Below are positions 63,863 through 64,000 of a DNA stretch of 64,000 nt, piece after piece; the first letter of the stretch is position 1, and each line of letters starts with the position of its first letter. A model generated the notes under the pieces. The model had not been told where the DNA came from, ran no database searches, and saw nothing but the letters and a program-made list of their open reading frames with translations. This DNA is from Sutcliffiella horikoshii (GTDB lineage: Bacteria; Bacillota; Bacilli; Bacillales; Bacillaceae_I). The position numbers and the translations under genes are program-made. The DNA is taken from NCBI RefSeq assembly GCF_002157855.1, contig NZ_CP020880.1:3720001-3784000 (forward strand), read 5' to 3'.

Positions 63863-64000
63863 TTATTTTTCTACAACTTCAAGCTCGGATTTTCCTGAAT
63901 AACCATATTCTCCTGTTACCTCATATGTTTCTTTTACTAAGCCATATCCAGGAGCATAATAGCGTGTATAAATGGTATCAGCATCTTCTACTTCATCTGT
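63863..64000 (-). CDS. C-terminal fragment of an unidentified gene (partial)
   Basis: The last 45 codons of a minus-strand gene that enters from the right edge, ending GYSGKSELEVVEK with TAA at 63865-63863. The stretch TIYTRYYAPGYGLVKETYEV resembles the end of secreted Bacillus proteins that repeat YAPGxGLVK. It ends 27 bp before the SpoIID-type gene, so it is probably co-transcribed. Confidence 0.6.
   Translation of the reverse strand, partial: TDEVEDADTIYTRYYAPGYGLVKETYEVTGEYGYSGKSELEVVEK

Overview
The window comes from a low-GC Gram-positive bacterium of the family Bacillaceae. Gene content and order closely follow the Bacillus subtilis hpf-flagellar-comF-degSU-tagO-tua region and the secA-prfB-cccB-ftsEX-ctpB-minJ block. 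Ribosome binding sites are strong (GGAGG) and TTG and GTG starts are frequent. SigA, SigB and SigD promoter motifs can be read directly. I place it in Bacillus sensu lato and cannot name a species.

Layout, left to right; most genes are on the minus strand. 1-3.8 kb: a gluconate operon (gntZ, gntP, partial gntK) with a divergent RpiR-type regulator. 3.9-6.6 kb: a DUF1646 membrane protein, a DedA protein and small genes. 6.7-21.9 kb: cell division, envelope and secretion genes (minJ, ctpB, an M23 murein hydrolase, ftsX, ftsE, a Vpr-like protease, cccB, yvjA, prfB with its programmed frameshift, secA). 22-24.5 kb: a leucine-rich-repeat wall-binding protein and a membrane protein. 24.6-39 kb: hpf and the late flagellar genes (fliT, fliS, fliD, flaG, hag, csrA, fliW, yviE, flgL, flgK, flgN, flgM, yvyF). 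39-44.7 kb: comFC, comFA, degV, degU, degS. 45-64 kb: yvyE, an LCP ligase, tagO, and a wall polysaccharide cluster of the teichuronic acid type (tuaG, tuaD, gtaB, a polymerase/ligase-like protein, four further glycosyltransferases counting two GT2 and two GT4, a flippase). Two more proteins with cell-wall-binding repeats lie in or beside this cluster.

The outstanding feature is a 278-nt ORF-less group I intron that splits the flagellin gene hag at a highly conserved N-terminal site. Both splice sites can be fixed from the sequence: P1 (CGGU with GCCG) and an 8-bp P10 (AUAGAAAU with AUUUCUAU) agree with the reading frame and with the flagellin family sequence. The hag mRNA therefore carries a SigD promoter, a CsrA-type hairpin in its leader, and an intron that must be spliced out.

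Downstream of hag is a gene graveyard: a duplicated flagellin 3' end, a frameshifted yjfB-like gene, and a multiply broken gene that encoded repeats joined to a PD-(D/E)XK-like nuclease. Intergenic regions hold two 131-bp dispersed elements whose paired arms show compensatory changes, two 52-bp-period tandem repeat tracts at different loci, a duplicated element of about 110 bp with imperfect terminal inverted repeats, and three 21-bp-phased motifs upstream of the degV promoter. I saw no rRNA, tRNA, CRISPR array or complete insertion sequence.
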